64,000 nt of DNA. It comes from Polyodon spathula. Taxonomy: Eukaryota; Chordata; Actinopteri; Acipenseriformes; Polyodontidae. Within the stretch, counting starts at the first letter, position 1; each line of letters starts with the position of its first letter. This document shows, piece by piece, positions 49,213 to 62,084 of the stretch. The stretch spans positions 15,160,047 through 15,224,046 of the forward strand of contig NC_054545.1 in assembly GCF_017654505.1 (NCBI RefSeq), given 5' to 3'. The notes beneath the pieces are model-generated. The model did not search any database, was not told the origin of the DNA, and saw only the letters and a list, made by a program, of their open reading frames with translations. Both the position numbers and the translations under genes were made by a program.

Positions 49213-50454
49213 CTAAAGCCAGTGAAGTCTATTCAATACTGAGGTAATATGGTAGTACATTTCAGAGCATGTGAGATTTAGAGCAGGCCAGCAAATGGTG
49301 CACTGCATTGGTAAAGGAGGCTTTATGAGTTTCAGCAGCAGCCGTGTCCACATCAGGGTGAAAACATACAATAGTGTGAAGACTGGAAAACCATGTCTTG
49401 TCTTGAATATGGGCAAAAAAAGCCAGTTCAAGATTGAAGAACTCTATAATGCTCCATCTAGAAATACTGTAATAAATTCAGTGACAGTGTTTCGGCTTGA
49501 TGTCGTTTTCAATGTCATCAGTGTTGAAAATCAGCTTGGTTCACATATATACTGTATAATCCCTGGGTAGGTGGATTGATAGTGTGGTGGTGCACTTCAT
49601 GCAAATGGTCTCTTAATGGTCCCATTAAGAGTATATGTGTTAATTATCCATGAACAGGACATTAAACTAGTAGAGTTGTGAATAGTTAGTTAGCACAAGT
49701 TAGGCGAGAAAGGAAAGGATAGCATCGGGTTAAGTTTGTCAAGCTCATGGGCACTCAACATTCTGCCACGAGTATTATACAGAAATCCAAGATAACTCAT
49801 CACACAGAGACAGAAGATGTTTCAGTGGGCACAAACACGCAGGGCCTGCATTCACAAGCATTCACCAGCAGCATTGTGTCTGATTAAATAAGTACAGATG
49901 GATGATTAAAGTGTTTGGCTTTCTTCCTGGGGAGTAGGTTAGTTGTTAGTTACATGGTGGCATACACAAAGCCATTATCTAACCATTAGAAATAGCAGCC
50001 TTTTGCTATGTGTTTTAGCTTATTATATAAACCCATACATAATAACAGTCATTAACGTCCACTTGCTTTTCAGGTGTTATGAAGAAGTTAATAATCTGGT
50101 AGCATACATTAAAGAAAGCTCTTAGTTTGCATGCCTTACTTCCAGGTAGTCAGAACTTTCACTCCCAATGCCTTCTTTCCAATTATTAACCAACCAGCTG
50201 CTACTTATGACATTGAGACAAAACAGGACTGGACAGGGATGTGAATGCCATTGAGTGAGTATGTGACTGCAACGCCACAAGTTTATGGGTTTTCTAAGCA
50301 ATTTTGAATAATAAGAGTGGCTGCTTTAGAAGTCTTCGATCTGGCAGTTTAGAGATATTTCAGCAGTTAGAAATGTTAGTTAACAAGTGAAAAACGAATC
50401 AGCAAGAGATTTGTTCTACAATACGGTACAAGATTATCTCACATAATTACCCTA
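49213..50454. other. Non-coding stretch
   Basis: No gene recognised. The open frame at 49271-49570 shows no domain. Confidence 0.5.
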
Positions 50455-51489
50455 ATGCTTGTCATAACAGTAGCGAACAAGGTCAAAGTGTGTCAAAAAC
50501 TGCAATGCTGCTGGGTTTTTCACACTCAGCAGTTTCCCGTGTGTATCAAGGATGGTCCACCACCCAAAGGACATCCAGCCAACGGCAGGCCAGTGGTCGA
50601 AAATGGCTCATTGATGAAAGAGGCCAAAGGAGGCTGACACGAATTTGCAGAGCAAGAGACGGGCTACAGTTAGTCAACTGACAGGCCACTACAACATTGG
50701 TGCCAAAAGACCCATAAAAGAATGCACAACTCGTCGTACCTTGACACGAATGGGGTATGGCAGCCGATGACCTAACAGTGTTCCACTTCTTTCAGCAAAA
50801 TGCAAGAAACTGCGGTTGCAGTGGGCTAAGGAACAAAAACACTAGACACTGGAGGATTGGAAAAAGATTGCCTGGTCTGATGAATTCCGATTCCTGCTGT
50901 TTCACGCTGATGGGAGGACTATGGTATGGAGAAAGCCACATGAGTACATGTATCCATCATGCCGCGTGTCAACATTGAAGGCTGGTGTTGGTGGTGTGAC
51001 TGTGTGGGGTGTGTTTTTATGGCGCACATTGGGTCCCTTGATAAGTGGAGCAACGTTTGAATGCCACAGGATATCTGAACATCATTGCCAATCAGGTGCA
51101 TCCCTTCATCGCAGCAGTGAATGCATCTGCTAATGGATTTTTTCAGCAGGATAATACCCCATGCCACAAGGCTAGGTTTGTCCAGGAATGGTTCCATGAA
51201 CATGACAGTGAATTCAACCTACTGCAGTGGCCTGCGCAGTCACCAGATCTCAATCCAATTGAGAATCTGTGGGATGAGTTGGAACGAGCTATTCAGAGTA
51301 GAGATCCACTACCAGCCAACTTGACACAATTGTGGGAAGCATTGGAGTCAACATGGGCCAGCATCCCTGTGGAACGCTTTCGACACCTTATAGAGTCCAT
51401 GCCCCGACAAATTGAGGATGTTCTGAGGGCAAAAGCGGGTGCAACTCAATATTAGGAAGGTGTTCCTAATGTTTTGTACAGTCAGTGTA
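50455..51489 (+). mobile_element. Tc1-like transposon, copy 3 (different family, 5'-truncated)
   Basis: The 3' inverted repeat is visible as AGGTGTTCCTAATGTTTTGT followed by ACAGTCAGTG and a TA. No matching inverse lies upstream, so the 5' repeat and the start of the gene are missing. The protein motifs differ from copies 1, 2 and 4. Confidence 0.88.
50470..51455 (+). pseudogene. Tc1-like transposase, broken (copy 3)
   Basis: The helix-turn-helix part survives in one frame (SKTAMLLGFSHSAVSRVYQG, then QRTSSQRQASGRKWL). Central frames are shifted and carry stops. The C-terminal 136 codons (51045-51455) are open: RLNATGYLNIIANQVHPFIA, ASANGFFQQDNTPCHKARFV with the second catalytic Asp, then [20 protein letters not shown] with the Glu of DD34E. 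It ends at the stop just before the 3' inverted repeat. The first catalytic Asp region is unreadable in one frame. The intact family protein would be about 340 residues. Confidence 0.88.
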
Positions 51490-53172
51490 TATAGACTTCA
51501 ACGAGTTACAGGAAAATAATTCCATCTAGGATTTATGTGACGTCATAAACTACGAGACCGTTAGGTTGAGTCATTTATAAACTGTCACAGAAACCTGAGA
51601 TGGAGTTATTTTCCTTTAACTCACTGAAGTCTATTTATTAGTTTTTTATAATACATGAATTTCATTCTGTAATAAAAAAAAAAGACAATAAGTTTAAGGT
51701 TCAAATTGAAAGATAATTTAATGAATAATAATACCGTAAATTAAGTCAATATTAAAGAATCTTAAATATTATTTTATTTTTGATAATTCAGGAATGGTGA
51801 CTTAAACTGAGTTGATAATGAACTGTAAAAAAAATATTTTTAAGGAAAAGGTATGCTTTTTTGGTGATCCCGTTCATGGAGGATGATTGCAAAACTTCAC
51901 AGAGACAGATTTTTTAAAAGTGGCTGAAAACCATGAGTGAGTGTTGTCGAGTGATTGAAAACAAGACAAAAGTGGTCTCTGGATGCACATGAGTCAAATA
52001 TAAATTATAATAGGCATTCAGGCATTAGGATAAACGCTTGTTAAATGAAAGTCTTGATTGTTGGAAAGTAAATGCGCCAATTAATTGGCACATTTGTATA
52101 ATGTATGTCAAGATCAGCCAATAGCTTCCGGCTTTACAAGCCTTGGGGAGGACGGAAGCCAATAGGGAGTGAGAAGAGGCAGGACTAAGGGAACAGGAGG
52201 CAAGCAGGAAAAGATGGAAAAAAAGGAGAGCGTTCTGAAAAGTGTCACTGCACTGCACACATACAGTTTAGTTTAGTTGAGTGAAAACAAAACGTTTCTA
52301 GTCCTAAAGGCTGCTTGAGTACGATAGCTGGCACAGAAACAATACATTTACACATATTTACAGTTTTATTTCTGTATGCGTGTGGGGCCCCCCTCTGGCG
52401 TAGGGGCCCTCCTCTGGCATTGAGGCCCCAGGTACTTGCCCAGGTTGTCCTGGTGCTGACGTCGGCCCTGGCAAGTATTATTTAGTTATTTGCTTAGTTG
52501 CTGTGGTGTGATCGATCAGTAAATTAAATGGGTTTCCTCTGCCAAACTAGGCCAAGGCAGTTAGCTTTGATTGATTATCTGGGCTGCTTTACCCATTAGA
52601 AGGTTACGCAAGCTTCCACACTGTTAGTGGTTCAGCTTCTTCAAAGACACTTGCAATCCTTTTGTACATAGGATTTTAAAGACTGTTCACTGTTTTAAAA
52701 GGAACACATAAAATGCCTAGTGTGTCATAGCTATTTCTATATATTACAATATTTAACTCACAGAAGAAATGGCCCAATTTTCAAAAGAGATATGGAGGAA
52801 ATGTGTGTACATAATTAATGTTAAAAGGCCAGGTATCAATTAAAAACTTTGGCATAACCACTGCCTGCAGTTAACTACTTGTAAAATAAATGGCTTTTAA
52901 ATCAAAAGGTTTTCAATGTTTGTATTGTTTGTATTCTTCACATCCTAGGGGACCCTGAACTTTCTGAATAATATTATTATGATTTTTGTTGTTGCATTCC
53001 TTGGGATTTCAAACGATGGGGGCAAGGTAGGAATACAAAAAAATATGTTCTTACCTTAAGCAAAATAAATAATAACAATATATTTTTTAAATTGATTCCA
53101 GTTGTCAGTATACAGTAAAAAATCAATTGCGTAGTACAGGTAGCTTATAAAAACATTTACACAAAGCAATGA
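51490..53172. other. Non-coding stretch
   Basis: Apart from the possible hAT end at 52385-52472, nothing was recognised. Confidence 0.5.
52385..52472 (-). repeat. Possible hAT-type transposon end
   Basis: On the minus strand CAGGGCCGACGTCAGCACCA looks like a hAT terminus, followed by a GGGGCCTC/GGGGCCC-rich stretch with two CTCTGGC(G/A)T copies. The opposite end was not found. Confidence 0.35.
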
Positions 53173-53600
53173 ACCTCTGTTTTAGTTATTCTGTCGTTGT
53201 TATTTGAAAAGACTAAGTCAAGGCATGCCTTCCCTCTAGTCGGTGTCTTGACAAATTGTGTTAAGAAGCAGTCATTTGTCATTTCCACCATTTCAATTTC
53301 ATCTGTCGTGCTACCCATCGGGTTTTCTGGTGGTTCTCCTTTTCTACATGCATTTCTAATGTCATTGTATACCAGATTATTTTGCTCTGCGTGAATTTGG
53401 TGGTCTATAGCATGCTCCTATTATTATGCCCTTTAAATTTTTGTCCATTATTCTGATCCATATTGATTTGGCGTTGTTTTCCTTCCCCAGATTTAACACC
53501 TGGACTTCAAGACAATTTTTGATGTACAGTGCTACCCCTCCACCTCCTCTGTCCTGCCTGTCTTTCCTATACAGTGTATACCCACTAATATTATATTTCT
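53173..53600 (-). pseudogene. LINE (CR1/L2-like) endonuclease fragment
   Basis: Minus-strand translation starts GYTLYRKDRQDRGGGGVALY, the hallmark R.DR..RGGGVALY segment of APE-type endonucleases in CR1/L2-like LINEs. It continues with IWIRIMDKNLKGIIIGACYR and PPN. After frame changes, another piece reads NDCFLTQFVKTPTRGKACLD and LVFSNN, the later part of the same domain before the catalytic His. The intact enzyme nicks target DNA for reverse transcription. Several residues between the two blocks are deleted, and no reverse transcriptase follows. Confidence 0.8.
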
Positions 53601-54007
53601 CTCCATCCCTCTTGGATAACTAAGTTTCTGTAACACCTATCACACCTGCAAAGAAGGAAAATTCAAGACAATCCTTATGAAAAATAGCAACTGTCCTGTA
53701 AATAAAAAGTGAAAAAGGCAGGCAAACAATGAGCAAGGTGAATCATATACTCAGGGGAATGCTGGCTGGAGTCCTGGCACTGCAGTTTTGTCAATCTTTA
53801 CTGGGAGTCTTTACTGTCACATTGGCGAATGCTCTCCCGCTGGTTAAGGAGGGAAAACCTGCATAAAGTCATATCACATTGCTACAGTGGCCAATACCAT
53901 CCTATTAGCATTGTTTTTTAAACCTTCAAATGGAACCCTAAATGTAAGCATCCCTAGTTTAACCCTTAGTGACCTGGTTTGACCCCTAAATGATATTGAT
54001 TTGGAAA
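53601..54007. other. Short non-coding stretch
   Basis: Nothing recognised. Confidence 0.5.
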
Positions 54008-54185
54008 ACATCAAAGAGTGAACACCATGTCTAGAATTCTGTACTTTAATATGAACTGTAATACTTACATCAGAGTGAACGCCATGTCTAGAATACTGTA
54101 CTTTAATATGAACTGTAATACTTACATCAAAGAGTGAATGGCAAGTCTAGAATACTGTACTTTAATATGAACTGTAATACTTACA
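54008..54185. repeat. ~59-bp tandem repeat, three copies
   Basis: The unit begins ACATCAAAGAGTGAACACCA and includes TACTTTAATATGAACTGTAA. The copies differ by small indels and a few substitutions. Confidence 0.95.
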
Positions 54186-57100
54186 TCAAAGGTATTACAC
54201 ATCTCTGATAAAACTATATCCCACATCATGGCTAATCATTCTTTATTGTCAAGAGCAGCATCCCACATGGGCCTCTAAAAGATAATGCAGACCTTTAAAC
54301 TAATTTATAGCATTCAGTGGGCAGTGAAAGGGACATGTATAAGACAGAGTGAGAAGTTAGAACCCTTTTGAGCTGCTATTAAGACCCTCCTAAGCCTCAC
54401 TCTTTCAATTCCCATGCATCCCTGCCAGGAACAGATTGAAGTCTCCTCTCCTCTCCACATCTGGAGTCCATTAGCAGTCGTTGTGTCACGCAGATCTGTG
54501 ATAACAAAAGCACAGCTCTGAAAGGAGTGTGCCAGTGGAAAAACTCCACTCCCTTGTTGAATAAACCGCAGAGGCACAGATGTGAAACATGGACAATGGA
54601 AAAGAAAATAACTGAAGTGAACACAAAAAAGTTTGATACAGCTGAGGAACATGTAAAAAAAAAGAGAAATGAGTGCACTTTTATTTTTAAACTGCCTATA
54701 ATATGTCTTTGCTGTTTTTTAATCTTAAAGTGAAATATATTTAATAAAATATACAAATACAATTCAAAGATATGTTCAGTAATGCTTTTAAAGGGTTACA
54801 GAACAGAGTGTTTACAAGAAACATATACCTTGTTTGCCATATTTTTCAACATAGTTATTGTTATTCACACTTCTCGGGTCATTAAGTAAATGGGGGAAAA
54901 GATCATAAATATTTCTCTGGACTGTTCACCAGGAGAAAGAGTATTTGTGTCACAGTGTATCCAGATTATGCTCCTGTCTACAACAGTACTTGTTTTCTTT
55001 AGTTTTTATTATTGTTTATTTTTAAAATGTAGATGGTCAGTTTTTTCCCCTAGACACAACCTCTCCCCTCCCTGAAAGGGCGAGTTAGTATATCTGACAG
55101 GTAGAGGTCTATTATGAGGAACAGTGTTTGAAGTGGGCCTTTCTTGGAACAGATTTTGCTGCCGATTTCAAACTTCCCTGAACTCACATTGTCATACAGT
55201 ATGATACTTCATAATTTAAACACCTTCTGTGCTGATGCAAATATGTGTTTTTTAAACCATAATTTATCTGATATTTTTGTGATTGTGCAGTTTTTTTTAA
55301 GCGTTATAATTCAGATCAGACTTGCGTGACTATGTAGTGAAAAACAAAGAAGAAAAACTTTTAGCTTCTGGTCACTTTATAGTTTGATGTTGATAACTGG
55401 AAAATACTGTTTTTAAATATTCAGACTAATCTGTAATTATGTAATCTTGTGAATGTAGTCTTTGTGTTTTCTTTGATTCTTTTTTTAATGTATATCCTAA
55501 ACAAAAACATGAGTTTCCTCTGTAGTGTGATCCCTAATTCGAGAGGTCTGGTCTCTTTGATGTCCATAGACTGATGCCCACATGTCCAGCCTCCCTTGCC
55601 AGGAAACTTTGAAGAGTCCCTGCGGACCCCTGCTGGCTTTTGGGAAAAGTTATTTTTGATGTAATAAAAGGATTCCAAATTTATTTTTCTTTCATCATTT
55701 ACTTTTTTTTGTCCACAATCCATTTTCTTTTTTTTTCTTTATTTTTTGGCAACGTTAAAAACCTTTTATGAAAAAACAACAAACAAAAAGACTTTCTGAA
55801 GCCTTTAATAGAAACATTTGAAAGTAGTGTAGAATCAGAGAACAATGAATTCTAGCACTGTGTAAGGTTTATTGGCTGTAGATCTGATTCACTGTCTCTG
55901 ATTTCTGTGTCAACCCTGTGTGTTTGCCTTTCTTGACATTTCCTATCGTACAGTACAGAGATGTGTGGTAGGAAACCAATCCCACTTCCCCCGTGTGGTT
56001 CCCTAGTCTAGGCCAAGTGCACAGTGGCTCTTGTGACATGCTTTATGGGAATGCTGCTTGTTGGATTTTTACTGGTGTTTCTGCCTTGCAAAAACTCATA
56101 TTCTTACAAATCAGTACATAATAACCCTACACATGTGACACCAGCTTAATTACAGTTTTAGTTCAATAAAGCATCCCAGTCAAAGGAAAGGTCAGAAACA
56201 TTGTTACTTGAAATTACAAATAAATAATATTTGGTCACTCAGTAAATCAGTTCTAACAATAAATTACGATGGTGACAAACACTAGCCAAGAGATATTGCT
56301 CAAACTCCTTTCAGCATCCCAGCAATTCAGAAAGCTTGCGCAAATTGGCATGCATGTACACAGTTTGCTGGTAGCGACACATACAGATCTCTTTCTCAGA
56401 ACAATGGACACTACAATCATATACTTCACCTGGGGAAGCAGTCCCACTACAGTCATCTACAGGTTAGTTCCCTTTTAACAGATTGGTTTCCTATACCTGT
56501 TTACAGTATTTTATCTGTGTGGGGTTAGACCATATCCATTTTTCTTCCAGACAGAGTTCTTGAAAGTACCTTGGCATTGGGAGTGGGTGACAAAAGTGTA
56601 GTGCTGCAGCAAACTCTTAACAGTGATTGATATACATATTTGCATATTTAGACTTAACAGATTGTCGATGTTTTGTATGCAGTTTGAAACTAAATTTACA
56701 ATTATTTGGCATATTAAAATATTGTAGTCTGTTGATTTTTCAGACCTTCCTATCCAAAATAGCAGGCTAGCTGATAGATAATTACAGACTGCAGATTAAG
56801 TTTGGTAAACCAAGTTTAGATATCATAATTTCCACACGCCAATAATTAAAATGCTGTCATTCTGCTTTTGGTTCAAAATGAAATTCTCTATCGGAGAATA
56901 CAGAAGGGAGTTTCCAAGCAACACTGGAAGCAATAGTAACATGTTTGCTTTCATGTAAAAGTTCAACTGAAATAAGGAATCATTTTAATTACAATTAAAG
57001 TAGCATCATAATACAGAATATATAATTATGGAACAAACAATTAGCATCATGCGGTTGCTAGAGCTCTGTATCTTTGGTTTCACAGCAGCATGATGCATAT

Positions 57101-57919
57101 CTGGATACGTGGGTTGAGATATGATAGGTATCACAATACAATTAATAAAACATGAAAAATTGTTTGTCTTTGTTATTGTAAACCTGCAAAATACATTCTT
57201 AAGTTGTATTTGCTTTTTTAAGTAGCAATGTAAATAAGATAACATTTTTTTAAATAAAATGTGATCTCAATCGCTGAAATATTTCAACTAGCTTAATATA
57301 GCTTAAAGATATGTATATGTATATAACAGTATAATCCAGTAATGAGATCAGCACTGTTTGCTTTATATGCAAAAGCTGCTATGGTAACTGCACAAACATG
57401 CAATTCTTAATCATCAATCTAGTAATGAAAAGAGTATTTTAATCTTCATTACCAGTAAACATATTAATGAATATGACACATCAATGCAAAACATTGCTTA
57501 CTTTTGAGCGAATGGATTCAAAATGCCCATACTAAACCAAGTGGGATCCACCTTGAAAATCAAAACATTTACTAGAAAAATCATTCAGCATTGCCAACAA
57601 GCCAATCATAGTTAAAAAAAGGATGCAGTTGAAAGCTGCAGTGAACAATCACATTCACTTTTGAATGTAAAAATGATGCAGTTTAAAGCCGCAGTGAACA
57701 ATCGCATTCACTTTTCAATGTTTTCCCCCTAGTTTAACTTCGGTGTATTCAACTTTCTCAGAACTGTGTTGGCAGTCCAGTTTGTTTCCATTCTCCAATG
57801 TTAGCTGTGGGGACAGCACATGAGCCATTTTAAATTACAAGACATGCATTGTTAAGTTAAGGTTTTATGTTGAAAGACACTAACTGGTCGAGCTGTGCTT
57901 GGCCTTTAGAGGTGCACTT
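54186..57919. other. Long non-coding stretch
   Basis: No gene recognised. The open frame at 56269-56461 ends at a donor-like ACAG|GTTAGT but has only weak acceptor candidates. 57604-57720 holds two diverged ~54-bp tandem copies around GCAGTGAACAATCACATTCA. Confidence 0.5.

Positions 57920-57984
<65 letters not shown>
57920..57984. repeat. (TA)n microsatellite
   Basis: A TA run with one internal TATTATA interruption. Confidence 0.95.
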
Positions 57985-57986
<2 letters not shown>

Positions 57987-59140
57987 ACAAAACTATAGCA
58001 GCTACTGTTGTGAACACTCTTTCTGACCTTCTGAAAGCACACTGGTGTTTCTGTTTGAGTGACAGATTTGCAATCTGCTTTATTGTCTTGGCATCTTCTC
58101 AGATGGCTGGAAAGATTGATTGCATTTCCAGTCTAATTATTGGGTCTTAGCAATGATGTTGGAAATTAACCTTGCTCCTCTCAACAGTGTTTATCAATGT
58201 TGTTAATAATCTGTCTTTAATGTATGTCTTCAATATTGCAATGCAAGAAGCTTTGAATGATATATTAAGCTGCTTATGTTGGATCTTAAGAACGATGGGG
58301 CCTAGTGGAAAAAAAATATATACAGCTTGTTCCAGATTTGTTATTGAGATATGTTTTTGTAAGGGGGCTTTGCAGTTTGCAGATAAAGTTTGATTAGGGG
58401 AAAAAAAAGGAAATAAAAAAAGCAGAAAAATGGCATGTAAAAATACAGTTTTAACTGAAACCCTTATTTCAGTGGCAGGGCTTACTTTAAAACATGTTTA
58501 ATGCTAGAAATGATGATAAGTTCTTATTAGAATTTATTCATGAGTTATGCTCTGGAGTTGTTTAAACATATGTTTTGCATTTTCTTACACTTGAGTTTTA
58601 TTAATCTCTCTCTTTAACTAGGTGATTTATGATTACTTTTTGGCCCTGTTCCCAACAAAAATGGAATAGTTACAAAAAACAGTTGCCAAATTGTTTGATT
58701 ATGCACTGCAGTGGATTGATGTCTTTGAAGGTTTTTTTTTTTTTTTAACATAAAGCCCAGGACGGTTTCCAGAAGGCTGGAGGTCTTCTTTTCAGTTATA
58801 TAGAATACAAAGCTGTATTTCTATTTAGTGGTTCTGATGCTGTTTTTGAAATCCGAGGGTCACTCGGAATCCAATACCTTCTTTAGTTCCTATTGCTACA
58901 AAACACACTTCATAAATGTAAAAATGGAAAATGGAACAAAGGTAGTTTCTTACTATTAAATAAAATGATATCATGTCTGTGAGGGAAAAAAAAACTTTTC
59001 CAATAACAAACAATAAATAAATAAGTAAGATAATGCTCCGTAACAATATATTACAACTGCAAATATAACCATCATACATTAAACCATTGAAGGCATGGTT
59101 GTCTCTTCAAGTTGCCATATGTTTTATATATTTCTCAAAA
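57985..59140. other. Non-coding stretch
   Basis: AT-rich; nothing recognised. Confidence 0.5.
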
Positions 59141-59160
59141 CTGCAGATTAGTTAACAGTG

Positions 59161-59490
59161 TACAGCTCTGGCCAAAAATGTTGCATCACCTAGAAGTTTA
59201 GGATTGAGACATAATTTTAAAAAAATGGTATATGATTATAATTTACATCTTTTACTTAACATCATGCAATCAAAGAAACTACAAAATGAGATTACAAAAA
59301 TTTACCAGAAGCCATAATAGTAGTACAGTATTTCATGCAGCTCTCAAAATGTCACATTTTTCAATTTTCAAGTATATGGAAACTAATTCAGTATGTTACA
59401 GTGACATTATTTAGCAGGTTTCATTCGACTTTTATGAAGCAAAATGAGTTAATTCTGTAGTCTGATGTAACACTTTTGGCAATAGCTGTA
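59161..59490 (+). mobile_element. Complete MITE of Tc1/mariner type
   Basis: The 330-bp unit has inverted ends: left TACAGCTCTGGCCAAAAATG and, inverted from the right, TACAGCTATTGCCAAAAGTG, each followed by TT(G/A)CATCA. It inserts at TA and has no coding capacity. A truncated relative lies at 18324-18610. A 22-bp direct repeat (CTGCAGATTAGTTAACAGTG plus TA) lies at 59141-59162, with a near-identical copy at 59502-59523. Confidence 0.85.
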
Positions 59491-60083
59491 CTTTTTTTAA
59501 ATTGCAGATTAGTTAACAATGTACCATCAAATCCTTTAAACATCACTTCAAAAGGGGCTGTGACAATAAGTAGAGTTGACTGTTTTAGTTCACCAACAAC
59601 CTGGCAATATAACCATTAAAAACAGAAGGGATGATTCAACAAATGTGTCTGCTTTGCTCAGGAACTCAGCATGTAGGTATGGCATTCATTAATAAAATAT
59701 ATTCAATATGAAGTACATTATATACAGGGCTACCATACTTTTTATTTAATATATATAATATATATAACTTTTTAAAGTATTTTATGATAAAAATGCTCAG
59801 CTTATGACCTCTTTACATGACCTCTCACATATACATTCTTCATGTCAGTGCACCAGGATTTTTACATTGATGTTCCCAGTTTTTAACAAAAGCAACTATT
59901 TAATTTTGAGGCTTATAGACAAACTTTAGCTTCGAGTTTAACATATGGCTTCAAAAAAACACTGACAATATTTACAGTTACTATTGACATGAAACTTCAA
60001 AAAGAAAGTTTACAGTGACATGTCAAGATGACAGGTCACTTTCCGTTCCAACATAATGCCCTTGAAGTTTGCATTCTCATTTT
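59491..60083. other. Non-coding stretch
   Basis: It may include the 3' end of the piggyBac-like element (GTGACATGTCAAGATGACAG near 60015), but no TTAA terminus was seen. Confidence 0.5.
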
Positions 60084-61932
60084 TTACTGCACAAGAAACT
60101 TTTTGAAGCACTCAATGTGGCATTTTACACTTCTCACAATAGTAGGTTGTACGGCGGTCACATACACAGCACCTCAGGAGGCGATTGCCTGAGTTGATTG
60201 GCCAGTGAGGGGTGTTGTCGAACCTTGCAGACTCAACTGCTGCTGCAGTTAGTGATGTTCTTCTTCCATGTCCTCTTGGTTTGGTCCCAAAACAAAGTCG
60301 CAAACTCTGTGCCACAGTGCGTTGGAAACGTTGAAGGTCACGGCCACCACCTACGATGTCCCTGTAGAACAGCCAGCTATTGACTAGAGCACTATTGATA
60401 GACCAGGCATAGATGGGCCGCCACTACTTTTTCGATCTAATGGTGAGTCGGTAACAGGTGACCTGGAGATCATGGAGATCTACACCTCCCATATGCTGGT
60501 TATAGGAGCAGATGCATCTTGGTTGTGGGATCTTGTCATGAGCATGTTTTTCACAAGTTACTTCAGAATATCCGTCTTCTACATTTGTTGCCACTGTGAC
60601 AACACTGTTGTCTTTCCACCTGACAAGCAGTTTCTCTCCTTCAGTTAAAACTTCTGAAGATCCTCTGGGTGTCTTCTCAAATTCCTTCAAAGGTCTGAAA
60701 GGGACATCAAACAAATGATTTGTTCTTACTGTCCCAGAGCTTCCATATCCATGTCTAGTCATCTCTTCAAAAAGTGTGAAGGATGCAAAGAGGTTGTCAT
60801 GTGTGAATTTGCATCCTTGAGGTACCTCAGCTTGTTCAGCAAGACCTAGAACTACATTGGGTCCTTGACCCAATCCAGTCTCTGGAAGGAGAGTGTGGGC
60901 TCCAGCATATGGTTCCATGTGGTACATATACCCAGTTGAAGAGGCAAGACTCCAGAGTTTAAATCCATAATGAATTAGTTTACCTCTGATGAACTGTTTG
61001 AACCCATGACACCCATAATATGGGATCATACTTTAACTAATAACCATTCACTGAATGGCATGATTTTTGTTGGAATTGTTGAGTTCTCTGAAGATTGGCT
61101 TAAACCAATCAACCACATGAATTGATGCCATGATCTCATCAAAGCGACTCCTAAGCACTGGAATCAGATATGCTTACATTGTAAACATAATTTTCTTGTG
61201 ACCACAACATGTGCCTTCGTGGAACAGTGCTGTACCCAGAGGTTAGACGAACCCCATAGAACATTAGGAGCTCATCCATTTGCAGATTGAGTTGCTTGCC
61301 CTTGGTCTGAGTTGAGTAGAGATTTGACATTTCAATTGTGATGACTCTCAGTGATGGGGGATAGAGCATCAAGAAGACATCCATAGGGTCAGGTTTGGTC
61401 TCCTTGAAGCATTCTGCAGCCGTCGGTTCATAGATCACATGTTCTGGAATATTGCAAGGAGCTGGTGTTTTGGATTTTTTGAAGACACAGACCTTATTTT
61501 TTACTTTTTTTGTTGCTCTCTTGTTTGTGTAGAAGGTTTTGTATTTATTACTTGAGTTGGTTGTGATGTAGACCTAACTGGATGATTAGAATCAGCTGCA
61601 GCTGATTTTCTAGTGGAAGCTCTGGTCTTTGGTTTGGTACAACAGGGGGTTTGTTCAGTGGGCTGTAAAGATTTCTGTACTGTAATTGTAACCGGCAATG
61701 AGATTGTGGGCTCTTCAGTTAACTCTGTCTCTTCGTTCACCATATCCTCCAAACCAAATATTCCATCATTTGAGTTTAGGAGTCTTGCCAGGAAATGAGC
61801 AATTTCACCTGCATAATCCAAATCAGACCTATCACTGTCAAAGTCACTGATTATAGCATCTGTTTCAGCCTGAGGGTTAATTGCAATATTACATGCAGCT
61901 TCTACAGGATCATCTTGATCAAGTATATCCAA
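60084..61932 (-). pseudogene. piggyBac-like transposase pseudogene
   Basis: The start is MDILDQDDPVEAACNIAINP, an acidic N-terminus (143 codons). A frameshifted middle follows (61438-61151: NLYSTQTKGKQLNLQMDELL, then STVPRRHMLW, the typical alpha-helical start of the DDE_Tnp_1_7 domain). The catalytic part returns to the first frame: SMIPYYGCHGFKQFIRGK, KFTHDNLFASFTLFEEM with the second Asp, YNQHMGGVDLHDL with the third Asp, then a TAG inside KK-WWRP. A Cys-rich end follows (CCVCDRRTTYYCEKCKMPH, then after a frameshift ECFKKFLVQ). The first Asp (expected DESM) reads S-stop-SM. It is close to PGBD2/3- or looper-type proteins of about 580 residues. It is plainly inactive. Confidence 0.88.
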
Positions 61933-62000
61933 AACCTCAATTATAGTAAATCTACAAAAAAAAAAAAAAAAAGGTCCAATAGATTAAGTGCTCTACATTA

Positions 62001-62030
62001 TCCCACCGGTCACAATAGTGACCGCTAAGA
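62001..62030. repeat. Short palindrome, possible piggyBac 5' end
   Basis: CGGTCACAATAGTGACCG, inverted arms of 7 bp around AATA, followed by CTAA. It lies 70-95 bp upstream of the transposase start, where the element's 5' terminus is expected; a clean GGGTTAA is not present. Confidence 0.4.
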
Positions 62031-62084
62031 TATTTGTATACTTTATGAATATCATGGACTTAATTTATTGATTATGAAAGTATA

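Noticed and set aside
56269..56478. Open frame from ATG to a donor-like CTACAG|GTTAGT
   Set aside because: The donor is weak and no convincing acceptor or second exon was found.
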